Assembly (NCBI GenBank): GCA_029959085.1
Contig: JARWIR010000010.1
Span: forward strand, 5,849,001-5,913,000
Reading direction: 5' to 3'
Source of the DNA: Nemophila menziesii
Taxonomy: Eukaryota > Streptophyta > Magnoliopsida > Boraginales > Hydrophyllaceae
DNA: 64,000 nt
The notes below the pieces were generated by a model. It saw nothing but the letters and a program-made list of their open reading frames with translations, had not been told where the DNA came from and did not search any database. The translations under genes and the position numbers were made by a program. Positions 1-10,494 of the stretch are shown piece by piece (positions within the stretch are counted from its first letter, which is position 1; every line of letters begins with the position of its first letter).

Positions 1-1175
1 TTGGGGAGAAAGTCAAAGGGAAGGCAAGCATGAAAGAACTTTCAAAAATGATAGATGAATATGATTCGCAATTTGAGCCCGAGGAGGAGATAGATGGTAG
101 TAATGGTAACAGCGTGAACTATTTTGAGAAAGAATATGTGGGTGGAGGAGAAGACCATGACATGAATTTTCATTATGAAGATGCAGAGGAGGAGCTAGCT
201 TATCATGAGGAGAAAGAGCAAGGAGGCGGAAACTCCAAAAGCTGTAGGGTACAAATGACTACTCTTTTTTGGAAAGTCCAGGGTGTGCGAGCGCCCTTGA
301 CACTTTCCAACATAGCTCGCTTCTGGCTCGGTTTCGTCCTGGTTTAGCATTTCTGTGTGAGACTATGTTAAGAGTCCAGGACTCTCAAGACATAGTCAGG
401 AAGTCTGGATTTTCTAATTTGTTTTGTGTGGACCCCAGTGGTAGTGCAAGTTACTCTGGTGGTTTTTTGGTTTATGGAACTCTTTTGTGCCTCTTTTGGT
501 GGTCAGCAGTTGTAATTTTTTTATCATTTTGCGTATTAGTGAACTTTCATTTCCGTATTACATTGTTTTCATTCATGCCCCTCACGATTTTAATGAGAGG
601 AAAGATATTTGGCTAAAAATTTCAGATTGGAGTAAAGATATCCAAGATCCGTGGATCATAATCGGAGATTTTAATGATATACTGAATCTTAACGAAAAAC
701 GTAGCAAGAATCCTGCTAACATACATCACATCAATGAATTTTTTAATGTTATTTCCATTAATTCTCTAATGGATATTAAATCTAATGGGTGTTTTTTTAC
801 TTGGTCTAACAGGCAAGAAAGAAACAAACACGTGAAAACAAAGATAGATCGGGCGTTGGCAACATATGAATGGATCAACAACTTTCCAAGAGCACAAGTT
901 GTTGTTCCTCCTACTATCGGGTTGGACCAATCCCCTTTAATCCTTCGCTTTGATATTAATATGAGAACTGGGGAAAAGTTTTTCAAATTTGAAACGCGTT
1001 GGTTAGATAATAACGAGTGTAAAATATTGAACTAATAAGTTGAACCACACCTAACCATAGTAATTCTGTTAACAATTATGTTAATAAAAGGAATATTACT
1101 ATGAAGGAACTTACTATATGGAGCTTGGAGAATTTTAAGAATCATGAAAAACAAAAAAAAATTGAAGAACGCCTA
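1..1175 (+). mobile_element. L1-type LINE, 5' part (ORF1 tail and ORF2 endonuclease)
   Basis: This is the left part of a non-LTR retrotransposon that enters from outside the window. It reads through an acidic ORF1 tail (about 1-250) into an ORF2 endonuclease domain and is cut at 1175/1176 by the LTR of element E1. The matching RT part resumes at 8241 on the same strand. Roughly a hundred codons between endonuclease and RT are absent, so DNA was lost at the right junction. Several frameshifts make it a dead copy. Confidence 0.8.
255..1035 (+). pseudogene. LINE ORF2 endonuclease domain (broken)
   Basis: This encodes the apurinic-type endonuclease (EEP fold) that nicks target DNA for target-primed reverse transcription. 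An ATG at 255 opens with MTTLFWKVQGVRAPLTLSN, the usual start of plant LINE ORF2. The frame then shifts: 269-616 carries the LCET motif region, and 487-1035 carries IIIGDFNDILN, FTWSNRQ, KIDRAL and a DQSPLIL segment in place of the usual SDH. The ORF1 tail (30-254, very Glu-rich) lies in the same frame as the first ORF2 segment. At least two frameshifts are needed to read the domain. Family assignment is secure, activity is not possible. Confidence 0.8.
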
Positions 1176-2677
1176 TGATGTCTCCTCATTTGTGATAGAT
1201 TTATATTAGGATGAGACATCATTTTTAGTGATTTAGAAGTCATTATAGTCGATTTTCTTGAGAAATGCTACACTTTCCTATTTTGAGTCTTGATTTAGTA
1301 AAATAATATTTTTAAAGCATACTGGGTTTAATTATTTATTTAGTGTGAACCTTTAAAGATAATTATGGAGATTAATTAGATTCTAAGTCAAAGACTACAA
1401 GATATGGAAAGAGATAAGCATGGTAATTGGAGATAAGGAAACAAAAGCTAAAAACATGGAAGAGGAAAAGCTGCCTTAATCCTGAATTTCTGCACCTACG
1501 ACTACAAATCAGCTTATATCTCAAGAACGGTGAGGAATTTGGAGAAATGGTCAAGAGAAAAGTTGAAGAGCTTTCCGAGACGATCAATTTGGCGTACTCA
1601 TACGCGTCAAACGGATAAATATTGAAGCTGTTAGAGCCAAAAGAAAAACGGACCTGATTTCATGTTTTTAGGGTTACGAATTTGAGTTGGGCTTGGAGTC
1701 CACTACTTACTTCTCCTTCAAGAAAACGAATTAGGGCTTCCAAGATACCTATAAATACACCCTCTTATCATTGTAAACATGTCCTTGCTCAATTGCAAAG
1801 TATAGGCTTAGTCTTTACTTATATTTTCTTAGTTTAAACAATAGCTTAGTCCTTTAGATAGATATTCATCCTTAGAATCAAGCTATTCATCCAAGAAGCA
1901 AGTTGACCTATAGAAGAAGACAAGAAGAAGAAGATTGGAGACTGACAACCCCTCTTCTACATCTCACCTTCTCTATATTTAGAGTAATTAGCTATAGATC
2001 TATTCTCAACCATATTTCTAAGCTTTTATTCTGTAAGTTTACTTTTAATTGTTGGATTATTATTTTGTCTTTAAATACTATTTGTTTATTTTAATTGGTT
2101 AAGCTTGGCGTATATTGTATTATGTGTTTTGACTTATTCCCCTAGATCTGATCAATCTTAGGATTAATCTTAGTTATTGACAACACCACATAATCGTCTA
2201 GTGTAACTAGATAGCATTAAGGTTTGATTTAATCACCAATCATTACTTAGGAATCCCTAGTAGAGGAGAGGTTGCTCCTACGCCTAAGGAAAGGCTACGG
2301 AGAACTTAGAATCCTGGTTAATATATAATGCTTAATGTGACAGGTTAGAGTAACAATTGAGCATTAGACCTAATAATCCTAATCTATTTGACGTACTTTC
2401 ATATTTAGTTATTTGTTTTGTTTAATTGTTTTATTTATTTAATTGCATTAGATAGTTATTTGTCTTTTTATATTTTATCCAAACATCTAAATTCATCTAC
2501 GCTTGTTAAACATAAATTGATCTAACGGATACAATCCCTGCGAACGAACTTGACTTATCATTAAAACTTGCATACGATCTGTGATACTTGCAGTGAGTTC
2601 TGTGGTTCTCAAGGGTGTGCGACTCTTTATTATTATCTTTATTTATCTATTATTTTATCACACCTTTGCCCCCACCA
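1176..2677 (+). repeat. 5' LTR of E1
   Basis: The 1502-bp LTR starts TGATGTCTCC and ends CACCA, six bases before the primer site. Its first 46 nt form an inverted repeat (stem TGATGTCTC with GAGACATCA). A TATA-like box lies near 1750. The first 405 bp recur at 7836-8240, and the U3 resembles the LTRs of element A. Confidence 0.88.
1750..1757 (+). promoter_or_regulatory. TATA box of E1 5' LTR
   Basis: TATAAATA followed by ACACCCTCTTA lies about 575 nt into the LTR. The same sequence context is found at the same place in the C-type LTR (61653), and a close one in the A LTRs, so this is the likely transcription start region of the genomic RNA. Confidence 0.6.
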
Positions 2678-2683
2678 AGTTTT

Positions 2684-2701
2684 TGGCGCCGCTGCCGGGG
2701 A
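2684..2701 (+). promoter_or_regulatory. Primer binding site of E1 (tRNA-Asp type)
   Basis: TGGCGCCGCTGCCGGGGA lies six bases after the LTR end. Plant Athila elements typically use this tRNA-Asp-complementary type of site. The same motif occurs at 43680 and, reversed, at 42031-42048 and 54720-54737. Confidence 0.85.
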
Positions 2702-2806
2702 TTTATCTTTAAGTTAAATCTATTTTGTGTTTATTTAGTGCAGAAGTTTTTATTTGTTTTTAGTTTTACGCGTTTTCTTTTTAGTCTCTTCTCAGGTTTA
2801 TTAGGT

Positions 2807-4687
2807 ATGGAGAATTATTACGCACAAAATATGCATGGGGCCCAAGGTCAAAATTTTTATCAAGAAGGTTCGAGCTATTAATTACAAGCTCCACCACAAC
2901 CCATGCATAATCCACAAAATGAAGCTATAACAGAAATGATGGATAAATTATTGATTCTGGTTCAAAATTTTACGCAGCTCAACAATAAAACATCCAAGGA
3001 GCTAGTTGAAAAAGTGGAAACCCTGGAGACACAAGTCACTCAAGTGACCAAAGCTTCTCTAAAATTCCAACAAGAGTTTCCACCGTTAATCGGAAGTATC
3101 ATAGAAGAACATGTTCGACAAGCTCTTCCGTCTCATCAAGTTTTTGAAAGTATAAGTTATTTGGAAAACATGGAAGAGCAACACGCGGCAAAGATAGATG
3201 CTAATACAACCTTAATACGTTCTATGCACCAAAAATATCAAGCAATGGAGCAATGATTAATGGAACTCACTACGATCAATCAACAGTTTCAACAAGAATT
3301 ACATAAGAAACTGGGTTATAGCAATGTTGGGTTCGAAATTTCAACCGTAGAAGAACCAAACAAGCTTAGCTTAGAAGAAGTAATTGTTAAAGATCAAATT
3401 ACGAAGGAGGTTGAACCAGAATTCAAGCATGTGGACGAAGAAAAAGAAACCGATAAAGAAGAGACAACCGCACAAAAGGTGCAAAAAGAAGAAGACAAGG
3501 CGGAGACACCGCCTACACATCCGTTACTATCACCACCTCATCTACAAAGAATTACATATCCTAGTGGTGATACTAAATCTGAAACGTCAAGCCCAGAAGA
3601 AATCATTGTTCCTATACTCGACGTCCCATACATGCAAACTGGCCTAGGTAAAGAAATTGATGATGATGCCACTGAAATCGATAGCGATGTTTGGTTCGAT
3701 GTTGTTGAAGAGTTCAGCCTTCAAGAAGAGGAGGAAGTGGAATCACCACAAGTTCCACTTAATGAGCTAGAAGAACAAAGCACGATATGCATAGAGGACG
3801 TAATCGCATATAAAGAGCCTACACCACTGATAGTCTACAAGGAAGGCCTGTCTAAGAAGAGTGAAAGTGTAGAAGTTGAGATTGAGAATAGGGACCGTAC
3901 TAAAGAAAGCTTGACAACCATTCCAAAGAAACTACCACAAAAAATGCAAGATCTTGGAGCTTTATATCTCCACATTAATATAGGTGGTAATTTCAAGGCC
4001 AAAGCGATGTGTGACTTGGGCTTAGGAAGGAATATCATGCCCAAGAGTTTGTTCGAGAAGTTAGGCATGGGAGATACCAAAAGAAAAGAGATTGATTTGC
4101 TGCTCCTAGATAATTCAACGATAAAGCCATGGGGAGTCATTGAAGACGTGCTTGTCCAAGTAGGTACTTTAACTATACCTACAGATTTTGTTATCCTTGA
4201 TAGCATTGCAGGTCAACATGTTCCATTGATACTTGGACGCCCATTCTTGGCGACAAGTCACAGCATAATTGATATTCCTAGGGGAACCGTGACTTTCCGA
4301 GTGGGAAAAGAATCTAAAACATTCCACTTGGTGGATGAAAAGCATGAGGAATCACGTATAGAAGCCCCGACACTCCGAGTTGTGACAAAAGAAATTAAAA
4401 AGAAAGTCCACAGTCAACCCGTGAAAAAGAGAATCAAAAGTGAGTTTGGGGTTGGTGACATGGTTGCATGGAAAGCCCCCAAACAAGAGAATAGACCACG
4501 GGGATTCAAGGATTCGTGGATGGGTCCGTTTGTAGTTACGAGAGTTATTTCGTCAAAACGGATTGAAATACAAGCTAAGAAGGGTCACAAATTTCGGATA
4601 GTAGATGAGCATGACCTACCCGTTATTGGGGAGGTTATGTACGCAAGCCTTAATCGAGGTAACACGTCTAACTTTGAAAGACGTTAA
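2807..4687 (+). pseudogene. E1 polyprotein: coiled-coil gag-like region, aspartic protease, GPY/F module
   Basis: The single frame opens at ATG 2807 (MENYYAQNM) and runs to 4687 with only two in-frame stops (2879-2881 and 3254-3256). The first part is predicted helical and coiled-coil-like, with neither the Athila gag core nor a CCHC knuckle. A long acidic segment follows. A retropepsin-like domain has active-site CDLGLGRNIMP at about residue 251 of the open segment starting at 3260, and the flap-side ILGRPFLAT at about 325. Then, with no RT, RNase H or integrase core, the chain goes straight into a GPY/F-like module (GDMVAWK, MGPFVVTRV, FRIVDEHDLPVI), which is normally the far C-terminus of Ty3/Gypsy integrase. 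It looks like an in-frame pol deletion kept as a coding unit. Confidence 0.8.
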
Positions 4688-4980
4688 ACAAAAGTGCTGT
4701 ACGGGAGACAACCCGTAGTTTTTTTAATTTTCATGTCTTTTTAGTTTTTAATTTATGTTTAGTTTAGTTAATTTTAGTTGATATTGCATATTTGAGAAAG
4801 GTATTAGTGTTTTTGATGCTTAGGTATTGGAGAAATCGAGTTAGGGAGGCGAACAAAATTTTTTCGGACAGAAACTTCGGCAAGTTATATCTTTGCGCTC
4901 GGATGTCGGAATCAGGTGATCTCTGAGCCTAAACTGCATAATTTTTCGTGATCTAGCTGTTGGGGAAGTTTTTGCCAAGC
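4688..4980 (+). other. E1 post-pol noncoding stretch
   Basis: No ORF of note. It begins with GTGCTGTACGGGAGACAACC, comparable to GTGCTCTTGGGAGACACCCC after the pol stop in A and C, which fixes the position of this region as post-pol. Confidence 0.5.
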
Positions 4981-5345
4981 ACGGCACCGGACCTCAGCCG
5001 CGGTGCACCGCACGGTAAAAACCCGTGCCACGGGGTAGAACCACGTGTTTTATCCAGAAACGAGAAAAAAATATAGCTGATGGGTCCGGTATACCGGACC
5101 CTATACCGCGCCATGCACCGCACAAACATGTGCCACGGGGTCCTACCACGGGTTTTTTGACGTAGGAGGCGCGGAACACCCCCGCGGTACACCGGACCAT
5201 GATCCTCAGCTCAAAAACGTGTGCCACGGGGTCCTACCACGGGTCCAATCCAGTGAGCAAAAATTTTCACCCATCAGATGCTGCGGTGTACCCCGCGGTA
5301 CACCCCCTGGTCCGCAGGGGTAGTCCGCACGAGCCGCCAGAGAGA
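4981..5345 (+). repeat. GC-rich triple repeat of E1
   Basis: This markedly GC-rich block in an AT-rich element contains three copies of a unit centred on GTGCCACGGGG (5025, 5130, 5221; spacing 105 and 91), flanked by palindromic pieces such as GGTCCGGTATACCGGACC and CGCGGTGCACCGC. ORFs on both strands here are by-products of composition. A and C carry comparable blocks at the same place. Confidence 0.75.
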
Positions 5346-5366
5346 GAAAAGAAAGGGTGTCAAGCT

Positions 5367-5374
5367 TATAAAGA
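5367..5374 (+). promoter_or_regulatory. Putative internal TATA box of E1
   Basis: CTTATAAAGA lies immediately after the GC-rich block, in the same relative place as TATA-like boxes upstream of the small ORF in A (48695-48702) and C (59147-59154). Function is inferred from position only. Confidence 0.4.
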
Positions 5375-5498
5375 GATCTAATGCTTATTATTCCGAATTT
5401 ATCAAACCTTAAACCTCTTTTTTTCTCTCCAGAACTCTCCCAACTCCATTAAAGCTTCAACAAACCTTCACCTAACATCAAAACATCACCAAATCACC

Positions 5499-6149
5499 AT
5501 GAATTCTCATCCAAATCCTTCCCTACATCATTACAAAGAATATTCAAGCACCCAAATCATATCAAAACACCTAGAATCCAAGAATCGAAACCATGAATTT
5601 CAAAATCTTTTTCTAAAAATCCTTAAACCCACATCATTAAAGCTTGATTCAATCATACCCACATGGAGAATTGTCATCCTAACACCTTTCCTAACCAAAA
5701 TAAAGCTTGTTCCACCTATGATCATAAAGTACAAATTTCAAGAGTGTTCATAGCTTTGAGTTGGGGGTCAAAAGAGATGATGAAGAGAATAAAGAAATTA
5801 TCAAGTGTTAAGGGATATGAAGAATCAAAGCAAGGTATTGGGTAAGCTCTAGAAGATTTCAATTGAGATGGGTACTAGTTTGGGAATAAATTACAAGGTA
5901 AAATCGGATCAAGAGAATAGAGGAAAGCTAGCTGTGGTGAATTCAAAGAACAAAAAGGTTAAAACTTTCATAAGGAAGACACCACAACCTCTACAATCGA
6001 TAGTCCTTGAACCCAAGATGAACAAAAGCTTCTGGGACGCTAGTAGCGGTGTTCAAAACATATTCCTGGATGAACAACTGTCACATGAGAGATTATTCAA
6101 AGAGCAAAGTTGGAAGAAGATTAACAAAAGATTTCTAGAGTGTGATTGA
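5499..6149 (+). pseudogene. E1 small downstream ORF region, unidentified
   Basis: This fills the place held in A and C by the coiled-coil accessory ORF, but I see no convincing sequence match to it. Readable pieces are 5499-5753 (84 codons), a lysine-rich start at 5777 (MMKRIKKLSSVKGYEESK) directly after a GAGTTGGGGGT motif, and 5868-6149 (93 codons, basic N-terminal half, ending KRFLECD). A shift or stop separates the pieces. It may be a decayed or fast-evolving accessory gene, or not coding at all. Confidence 0.4.
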
Positions 6150-7799
6150 TTGGGATATATGAAGATGTAAGGGAAAGCGAGTGGTGATACATAGAAGTTT
6201 TCATACATGGAGAGCACTGCACCCTCTTCTGGGTATTGATCAGGCGAGGTAAATAGCCTCGAAGAGTATGTTTTCTTTCTTCCTTACCTTTTCTTTTATG
6301 TGCAATATGTGCTAAAATTTTAATTTCTTTTATTTTATTTTCGAGTCTCTTCGAGTCGTGGGGACACGGTTCATTTTTGAGTTGGGGGTGTGGGGATTCG
6401 TTGTCTCTCATCTCTATTTTTCTGTTTTTAGGTAAAATTAAATTTTTTGAAGGTTTAGATGTATGTAGAGTGTGTTTAATAGCTTAAAAGCATAAGCTCA
6501 GTAAGTAAATGATAGGAAGTAGTATGTTTATGAACTATTTTATTTGTATGCTTTGAAGTATTTGTTGGAAAACACACATTGATAGTAAAGAAAAGATTAG
6601 TGAGCAATGCGATAGAAAGTATGTTCGATCTCAGGGAACCTTGAGAAGTGTGTAGGCCGTGAGATCCAAGCTAGTTGATAACCCATTTGATGAGAGTGCT
6701 AAAGGTAAGAAAATAACGAAATTGCATAGTGTAGAAAGTGATTAAGGCGGTTCTTTCATGTTTAAAGCCTTTGAAGCCTTTTTATACCTTCTCACCTTGT
6801 TATTTGATTTAATATGCTATATCCTTCTCAGCCCCTTCTAGCCTTTCTAAAGCCTTTTTAGCCACATTATAAGCCATATCCCTTTAGATTATAGGACTTT
6901 TCCATATGACCCGCACTCGAATCGCGATGCATAGACAGTTGTTTTAGAGCTTGAGTTTGGGGTGGTGGGTCCACCATTATGGGAAATATTATTGGGATGG
7001 GATTTTTGAGCTTATTAATTGTGCTCTGTTCTTAAGATTGATGATGATTCACAGATTTGTATTGTAACCCTTTGCCGGGGTAATAGTGAATGAAAAAGAA
7101 GCTTCGAGCTAATTTTGCCAATAAGGGCATAAAAATATATATATGAGAAAATTAGTGTGATATCTCATCATTAAAAGAGAGTCATAGCTATAGAAAAGAA
7201 ATTGATTTGAAAATATATATATTCGGACCGGCAAAGTGGAATTTTTATGTGAACATCTTATGCTTTAATTGGGTTATTGGGGATGCTAAATTGTGCATCA
7301 AAGAAATCATTGGGTTGAGTGAGAACGTTTCATGAGAGTAACTCAAGCTCTAGGGCGATTCGTTGATGGCTAGTGAGGAGAGAGCCAAAAGCTCACTCTA
7401 AATTATCAAAATATACTTATCATACCGTCCCTAAGCCTACTTTACAACCTTAAAGACCTTTTGATTCTTTGCTATGTAATGGAGAAGTGATTGAGCCAAT
7501 AGAGAGTAGTTAAATGGATCTTTGGACACTAGTGAAGTTCGATGAACAATCTATAGCTTCCTTGGGGAACTGAGTAAAGTCCCAATCCTTCTTACATTGC
7601 GAAACTAATCTGATCTTGAATTCAAGCCGTGTTGACTGTGGATATGAGAAGTGTACAGGTATGTAGTTTATGAATATTATTACATGAAATTTTCTGAGTA
7701 GTTGCTTTAGGTTTATTCTCCATATTCTGCTATCGTCTTCCCTATGTGCTTAATTGACCTAGGTGTGTATCTAGAGACTTCCCTTTGTTTTTATCTTTA
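6150..7799 (+). other. E1 conserved 3' noncoding region
   Basis: No credible ORF. Blocks shared with A and C include GTTGGGGGTGTGGGGATTCG (6381), CGCACTCGAATCGC (6912), GAGTTTGGGGTGGTGGGT (6953), CCCTTTGCCGGGGTAATAGT (7069), a GCTCTAGGGCGATTCGTTGA block near 7350 and a GAGAGCCAAAAGCTCACT block near 7382. The shared order across diverged elements points to an RNA-level role. Confidence 0.65.
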
Positions 7800-7835
7800 T
7801 TGTATCGGGACGATACAACTTTGAGTTGGGGGTTT
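7800..7835 (+). promoter_or_regulatory. E1 pre-LTR hairpin and polypurine tract
   Basis: TTGTATCGGGACGATACAA (7800-7818) is a perfect 8-bp inverted repeat around GGA. Seventeen bases follow, including GAGTTGGGGG, the plus-strand primer tract, and then the LTR. The same arrangement and spacing occur at 61354, 46445 and 56239. Confidence 0.75.
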
Positions 7836-8240
7836 TGATGTCTCCTCATTTGTGATAGATTTACATTAGGATGAGACATCATTTTTAGTGATTTAGAAGT
7901 CATTATAGTCGATTTTCTTGAGAAATGCTACACTTTCCTATTTTGAGTCTTGATTTAGTAAAATAATATTTTTAGAGCATACTGGGTTTAATTATTTATT
8001 TAGTGTGAAGCTTTAAAGATAATTATGGAGATTAAATAGATTCCAAGTCAAAGACTACAAGATATGGAAAGAGATAAGCATGGTAATTGGAGATAAGGAA
8101 ACAAAAGCTAAAAACATGGAAGAGGAAAAGCTGCCTTAATCTTGAATTTCTGCACCTACGACCACAAATCAGCTTATATCTCAAGAACGGTGAGGAATTT
8201 GGAGAAACGGTCAAGAGCAAAGTTGAAGAGCTTTCCGAGA
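7836..8240 (+). repeat. 3' LTR of E1, truncated
   Basis: The first 405 bp of the LTR are present, including the 46-nt terminal inverted repeat. It stops abruptly after CTTTCCGAGA, where LINE RT sequence begins. The remaining 1.1 kb of the LTR is missing. Confidence 0.88.
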
Positions 8241-9764
8241 ATATTACAAAACTTTATTTCATAAATATCCTACCACAATAGAGAATATGGAGAAGGCTAC
8301 AAAATTTTATAAACCAAAAATAACAAATGCTATGAATCAAGAACTAACTAGAAATCCAACCATGGAGGAAACTGAAACAACTATTAAAGAGCTATCAGCT
8401 TCAAAAGCACTGGGACCGGATGGACTTAATGGTAAGTTTTATAAGGAATTTCCGGATATTATTAAAGATGATATCTTCAAAGTGGTACTTGATTTTTTCA
8501 ATAATAATTTCTCTATAGATAAGATTAACGATACCATAATTACATTAACTCCAAAACGTGGCATTTAGGAGAATCTAGATAACTTCAGACCCATTTCTTG
8601 TGTAAACTTCATCTATAAAATTATAGCTAAGATTTTATTAAACAGATTACGAGGTTTCATGAACATGATAGTTTCCCCAACATAGGCAGCTTTTATCAAA
8701 GGTAGGGCTATTCAAGATAACATTTTAATAGCCAAAGAAAATTTCTTTTTTCATGAGTAGGAAAAGGAAGAATAAAAAGAATATGGCAGTTATTAAGATC
8801 GATATGGCAAAATCTTACGATCAGGTTCGATGAGATTTTATATTAATTTTACTTAAAACTGGGTTCTGTGATAAGTGGATCCACTGGATTAAGAATTGTA
8901 TTACTACAGTCTCGTTTAATATTAACATGAATGGTGAAAGACTTGAAAAATTCAAAGCTGGTATAGGTCTTAGACAGGGAGATCCTCTCTCTCCTTTCTT
9001 GTTCTCTTTAATTACCAAAACTCTTATTAGCATCATTGATAGCAATATTTCGAATAAAATATCAATGGTATTCAGATTAACCGTAACTGTCCTATGATAT
9101 CTCATTTACTTTTTGCTGATGATTCTCTTTTTTTTTATTGACATTGATAATACTAATTTGGACTCTTTCAAAGAGAGACTTAACACTTACTGCCAGGGCT
9201 CGAGTCAGAGGATCAACTTTAACAATTCGGCAACCCTCTTTAGTAAAGAAACTCCTCAGAATGTACGTGATCTAACAACACACGTGTTAGACGTTAAAGA
9301 AACGGAGGATTCACGAAGTTACTTAGGCATACCTTTGTGTCATAAACGACCAGAGGTTGAGTCGTTGGAATGGATTGCTAAAATCTACTTGAAAATACAG
9401 AATGATGGAAAGCTAAACTACTATCAGAGGGCGGAAAAGATGTTCTCATTAAAGTTATACTACAAGCTATCCCTAATTACTATATGTCTATCTTTTCTTT
9501 TCCGATCTCCTTTTGTAACAAACTTATTTCAGCTATTTCTAATTTTTGGTGGAATTCAGGAGAAAAAAATAGAATTTACTGGAAAGCTTGGGAAAAAGTC
9601 GCAATATGGAAACTAATTGGAGCGCTAGGATTTAAAGATTTTAAAAGGTGAACACAACGATGTTAGCAGCACAAGCTTGGAGATTGATGCATAATCCCAA
9701 AAACTTAGCAGCTAGACTCCTAAAGGTATTTATTTCAACAAAAGTAACTTACTTGACACTAAAT
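8241..9764 (+). pseudogene. LINE ORF2 reverse transcriptase, 3' continuation of the 1-1175 LINE
   Basis: This carries RT motifs of an L1-type LINE: KALGPDGLNGKFY (near 8410), the [17 protein letters not shown] region (near 8582), AAFIKGRAIQDNILIA (near 8690), GLRQGDPLSPFLFSL (near 8970) and ADDSLFFIDID (near 9118), then the RSYLGIPL thumb region (near 9320). Near 9660-9760, LAAQAWRLMHNPKNLAARLL marks the segment after RT. Multiple stops and shifts break it. It lines up with the endonuclease at 255-1035 and was separated from it by E1. It ends where a reverse-strand LTR fragment starts. Confidence 0.8.
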
Positions 9765-10494
9765 TGAGAAAGAGAAAACAATTACAATTTTGAAAGCTTG
9801 TGAAGACATGATTTGATGCTCATCTCCTTCCAGACTTCTCTTCTCTTGATGTAGGCTTCTTCTTGGCTTAAGGTTGGCCAAGGATGTGTTTCTACTGATT
9901 AAAGGGTGTATTTATAGGGTATAGGAAACCCTAAAATTTTTTCTAAGAGTGGAAGACAAGTATTGAACTTCTAGCCCAACTCAAATTTGTAACCCTAAAA
10001 TATAGAAAAGGTAATAAACTGTTATTGTTTTGGTCGTAACTTCTTCAATACAGCTCCGATTGACGCGTTTTGTAAATCAAAACTGATTGTCTCGGAAATC
10101 TCTACAACTTTGCCTCAGCCCATTCTTCCAAATTTCCAGCCATTTTTGAGTTAAGATAAATTAAATGGACGTAGTTGCTGGAATTTAGATTTATTTGGCA
10201 CCTTTATCTTTTCCTTTTTTATATTTCCTTCCTTTATCTCAAAATTTCCATCATAATCTTTTTTCCCTTATCTCTTAGAATTGATTTGACATCTTATAAA
10301 TTACCGTATATCTTTAAAGCTTCAAAATTAACAAACAATTAAACCAAATGTGCTCTAAAAATAATAAATCATCAAATCAAGATAAGAAATAGGAAAATAT
10401 AAAAATATGAATAAAAATATATAATTAAATTATTAAATACACCTAAAATGATGTCTTCAACCTAGATTAATTCATCACAAATTGGGAGACATCA
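9765..10494 (-). repeat. Reverse-strand A/C-type LTR fragment
   Basis: Read on the minus strand it starts at 10494 with TGATGTCTCC and the 46-nt terminal inverted repeat (10449-10494). It continues through U3 similar to the E1, A and C LTRs and passes a TATAAATACACCC-like promoter near 9920. It stops near 9765, so R/U5 is missing. No PBS or internal sequence adjoins it. It joins two LINE fragments that lie in opposite orientation. Confidence 0.7.

Larger units (their letters stand above)
1176..8240 (+). mobile_element. E1: non-autonomous Athila-type LTR retrotransposon with truncated 3' LTR
   Basis: The order is 5' LTR (1176-2677), PBS (2684), one gag-like/protease/GPY-F reading frame (2807-4687), GC-rich triple repeat (4981-5345), small ORF region, conserved noncoding 3' region, PPT (about 7819-7835) and the first 405 bp of the 3' LTR (7836-8240). 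There is no RT, RNase H or integrase core, so it must have depended on another element. About 11 differences over the 405 shared LTR bases, counted by eye, suggest a fairly recent insertion. It sits inside a LINE. The 3' LTR end and adjoining LINE sequence were deleted together, so no target duplication can be read. Confidence 0.88.

Noticed and set aside
7069..7088. TTGCCGGGG in the 3' noncoding region as a second primer-like site
   Set aside because: Only eight or nine bases match the PBS, and it is not next to an LTR. Conservation with the surrounding block is enough to explain it.
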